64,000 nt of DNA from Micromonospora parathelypteridis (lineage in GTDB: Bacteria; Actinomycetota; Actinomycetes; Mycobacteriales; Micromonosporaceae), in the NCBI RefSeq assembly GCF_014201145.1, contig NZ_JACHDP010000001.1, positions 620,001 through 684,000 on the forward strand, read 5' to 3'. The stretch's first letter is position 1. The number at the start of each line of letters is the position of its first letter. The notes below the pieces were generated by a model that saw only the letters and a program-made list of their open reading frames with translations, was not told the DNA's origin and searched no databases. Of the stretch, positions 62,200 through 64,000 are shown in pieces. The position numbers and the translations under genes are program-made.

Positions 62200-63396
62200 A
62201 TGCGCGTGATCGGCCTGATGTCCGGAACCTCCTACGACGGCATCGAAGCCGCCGCGGCCGAGTTCGACCTGAGCGGCGACACCCTGCGGATGCGACCGCT
62301 GGGCCGGCTCAGCCACCCGTACCCCGAGCGGCTGCGCACCCAGATCGCCGCCGCCCTGCCGCCCGCCCCGACCACCACCGAGGCGATCTGCGTGCTGGAC
62401 ACCGGCATCGGCCAGGCCTTCGCCGAGGCCGGCGTGCGGGCCCTCGCGGAGCTGTGCGACGGCCACGCCGACCTGGTCGTCTCGCACGGCCAGACCATGC
62501 ACCACTGGGTCGAGGCCGGCGTGGTCCGCGGCACTCTCCAGCTGGGTCAGCCGGCCTGGATCGCGGAGGCCACCGGCCTTCCGGTCGTGGCCGACCTGCG
62601 CAGCCGCGACGTCGCCGCCGGCGGCCAGGGCGCCCCCCTGGTCGCCCTCTTCGACGCGTTGCTGCTGCGTGGCCTGCCCGGCGTACCCGCCGCCCTGAAC
62701 CTGGGTGGCATCGCCAACATCACCGTCGTCGCACCGGACGCGGACCCCCTCGCGTTCGACACCGGGCCGGCCAACGCGCTCCTCGACGCCGCCGTTCGTC
62801 ACTTCAGCGGGGGCGCCGAGGAGTACGACCGGGACGGGCGCGGAGCCGCAGCCGGGCAGGTGAACCCGGTCCTGCTGCGGCGGCTGCTCGACGAGCCGTA
62901 CTACCAGCTACCTGGCCCGAAGAGCACCGGGAAGGAGCTGTTCCACCTCCCCTACCTGCTCGCCGCCCTCGCCGCCGCGCCCACGCCGGATCCGCGGGAC
63001 GTGCTGGCCACGCTCACCCGACTGACGGCGGTCACGGTCGCGGGCGCCTGCCGCGACCACGGCGTCACCCGGCTCGTCGTCTCCGGCGGCGGCGCGCACA
63101 ACCCGACGCTGATGCGCATGATCGCCGACGAGCTGCCGGACGTCCACCTGTCGTCCAGCGACGACCTGGGCGTCGCATCGGACGCCAAGGAGGCGCTGGC
63201 CTTCGCGCTGCTGGGCTACCTGACCGTGCACGGGCTGCCGGGCGCCCTGCCCTCGGGCACCGGCGCGCGGCACGCCTCGGTGCTCGGCAGCATCACACCC
63301 GGCCGGCAGCCGCTGCGGCTGCCGGATCCGGTCGGCACCGCTCCGCACCGACTGCTGATCGCCGGCCAGCCCTCCGTGCCGCCGGTGGCCGGCTGA
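62200..63396 (+). CDS. anmK: Anhydro-N-acetylmuramic acid kinase
   Basis: The ATG at 62200 has AGGAGG five bases upstream and gives 398 residues. It matches AnmK: VIGLMSGTSYDGIEAAAAEF (ATP-binding start), VVSHGQTMHHW, NLGGIANITVVAPD, LAFDTGPANALLDAAVRH with the likely catalytic aspartate, and LVVSGGGAHNPTLMRMIADEL. It opens the 1,6-anhydro ring and phosphorylates to MurNAc-6-phosphate, the substrate of MurQ. It is probably cotranscribed with the symporter and the next gene. Confidence 0.93.
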   Translation: MRVIGLMSGTSYDGIEAAAAEFDLSGDTLRMRPLGRLSHPYPERLRTQIAAALPPAPTTTEAICVLDTGIGQAFAEAGVRALAELCDGHADLVVSHGQTMHHWVEAGVVRGTLQLGQPAWIAEATGLPVVADLRSRDVAAGGQGAPLVALFDALLLRGLPGVPAALNLGGIANITVVAPDADPLAFDTGPANALLDAAVRHFSGGAEEYDRDGRGAAAGQVNPVLLRRLLDEPYYQLPGPKSTGKELFHLPYLLAALAAAPTPDPRDVLATLTRLTAVTVAGACRDHGVTRLVVSGGGAHNPTLMRMIADELPDVHLSSSDDLGVASDAKEALAFALLGYLTVHGLPGALPSGTGARHASVLGSITPGRQPLRLPDPVGTAPHRLLIAGQPSVPPVAG

Positions 63397-63421
63397 CCAC
63401 GTTCCCGGGGAGGACCCACCG

Positions 63422-64000
63422 ATGAGACCCGTCGTAGGAGTACCCACGCCGACCGCGGCCGACGTCCACGCCCGCGAGGTTGCCGAGCTGCTGCGCTCGC
63501 GCATCCAGGATCCGACCCGGGCCAGCAACGAGCTGCCCCGGAGGCTGGCGGCGGCGCACGACGCCTCGCCGTACCTGTTCGAGCCGCAGGCCGTGGTGCG
63601 CGCCGCCTCGGCGGCCGAGGTCGGGGCGCTGATGGCCGGGGCCCGGGAGGCTGGCGTGCCGCTGACCCTGCGCGGCGGCGGCACCAGCCTCGCCGGGCAG
63701 GCCGGCGGTGCGGGCGTGCTGGTGGACGTCCGCACCGACTGGCGGCACGCCGAGGTCCTCGACGACGGCCGCCGCATCCGGCTCCAGCCGGGCCTGACGA
63801 TCCGGCAGGCCAACGCTCGGCTCGCCCGCTACCGACGCCGGCTCGGCCCGGACCCGGCCAGCGAAGCCGCCTGCACGGTGGGTGGCATGGTGGCCAACAA
63901 CTCCAGCGGGATGACCTGCGGCACCACCGACAACGCGTACCGCACCATGGAGTCGCTGCGCTTCGTCCTCCCGTCCGGAACCGTCGTCGACTCCGCCGCG
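63422..64000 (+). CDS. FAD-linked D-lactate-dehydrogenase-like protein (5' part, cut by the window end)
   Basis: The ATG at 63422 has GGGGAGG eight bases upstream. The 193 visible residues carry the PCMH FAD-binding domain: VPLTLRGGGTSLAGQAGG, IRLQPGLTIRQANARLARYRR and CTVGGMVANNSSGMTCGT. These match FAD-linked oxidases such as Dld/GlcD and the larger FAD plus iron-sulfur D-2-hydroxyacid dehydrogenases. Its position 25 bases after anmK suggests that it oxidises the D-lactate released by MurQ to pyruvate. The C-terminal half is outside the window, so the presence of an iron-sulfur domain is unknown. Confidence 0.75.
   Translation, partial: MRPVVGVPTPTAADVHAREVAELLRSRIQDPTRASNELPRRLAAAHDASPYLFEPQAVVRAASAAEVGALMAGAREAGVPLTLRGGGTSLAGQAGGAGVLVDVRTDWRHAEVLDDGRRIRLQPGLTIRQANARLARYRRRLGPDPASEAACTVGGMVANNSSGMTCGTTDNAYRTMESLRFVLPSGTVVDSAA

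Overview
The window is GC-rich DNA of actinomycete type. It carries AfsR/SARP-like and SigE-family regulators, a DUF574 methyltransferase, Tat- and Sec-secreted hydrolases, and many start codons that directly follow a -10-like hexamer, as expected for leaderless mRNAs. The gene content best fits Micromonosporaceae (Micromonospora or a relative); this placement is inference from gene families, not a database match. About 52 protein genes are packed densely on both strands. I saw no rRNA, tRNA, CRISPR array, transposase or prophage.

Positions 1-7,325: the 5' end of a PLP enzyme, a secreted DUF4185 protein, two adjacent secreted murein-hydrolase-like proteins that share a six-repeat FG-GAP propeller but carry different catalytic heads, and a fused luciferase-type monooxygenase/FAD oxidase. 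Positions 7,455-17,349: MarR, an AlkD-like glycosylase, a DUF574 methyltransferase divergent from a SARP regulator, a secreted peptidase-like hydrolase, a SigE sigma factor with a membrane partner, and a membrane protein. Positions 17,399-22,921: an operon for non-phosphorylative (Weimberg-type) pentonate catabolism (dehydratase, semialdehyde dehydrogenase, FAH-type dehydratase) divergent from an IclR regulator, with TTGCA-type operator repeats between them.

Positions 22,933-35,288: mainly small single genes (GNATs, VOC, HIT-like, cupin, VanZ, ABM, DinB), a stand-alone FtsX extracellular-domain protein, a PadR pair with a perfect 19-bp palindrome, a secreted vanadium haloperoxidase and a second SigE/partner operon. 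Positions 35,344-46,100: a rifampin phosphotransferase (rph) with a rifamycin-associated element (RAE) upstream, a divergent malonyl-CoA synthetase (matB), a TctCBA tripartite tricarboxylate transporter, a TctDE-like two-component system and an orphan TAXI binding protein. Together the matB and tct genes suggest uptake and activation of a dicarboxylate such as malonate.

Positions 46,309-59,150: a MacB-like ABC exporter divergent from a NarL-type two-component system, a MarR/NmrA divergent pair with palindromic operators, an ECF sigma factor with a SnoaL-like tail, a secreted GH43/AbfB arabinofuranosidase and a convergent Tat-exported esterase. Positions 59,340-64,000: murQ divergent from a sodium:solute symporter, anmK and the start of an FAD-linked D-lactate-dehydrogenase-like gene. 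This reads as a cell-wall-sugar salvage cassette in which the D-lactate released by MurQ could be oxidised by the last gene.
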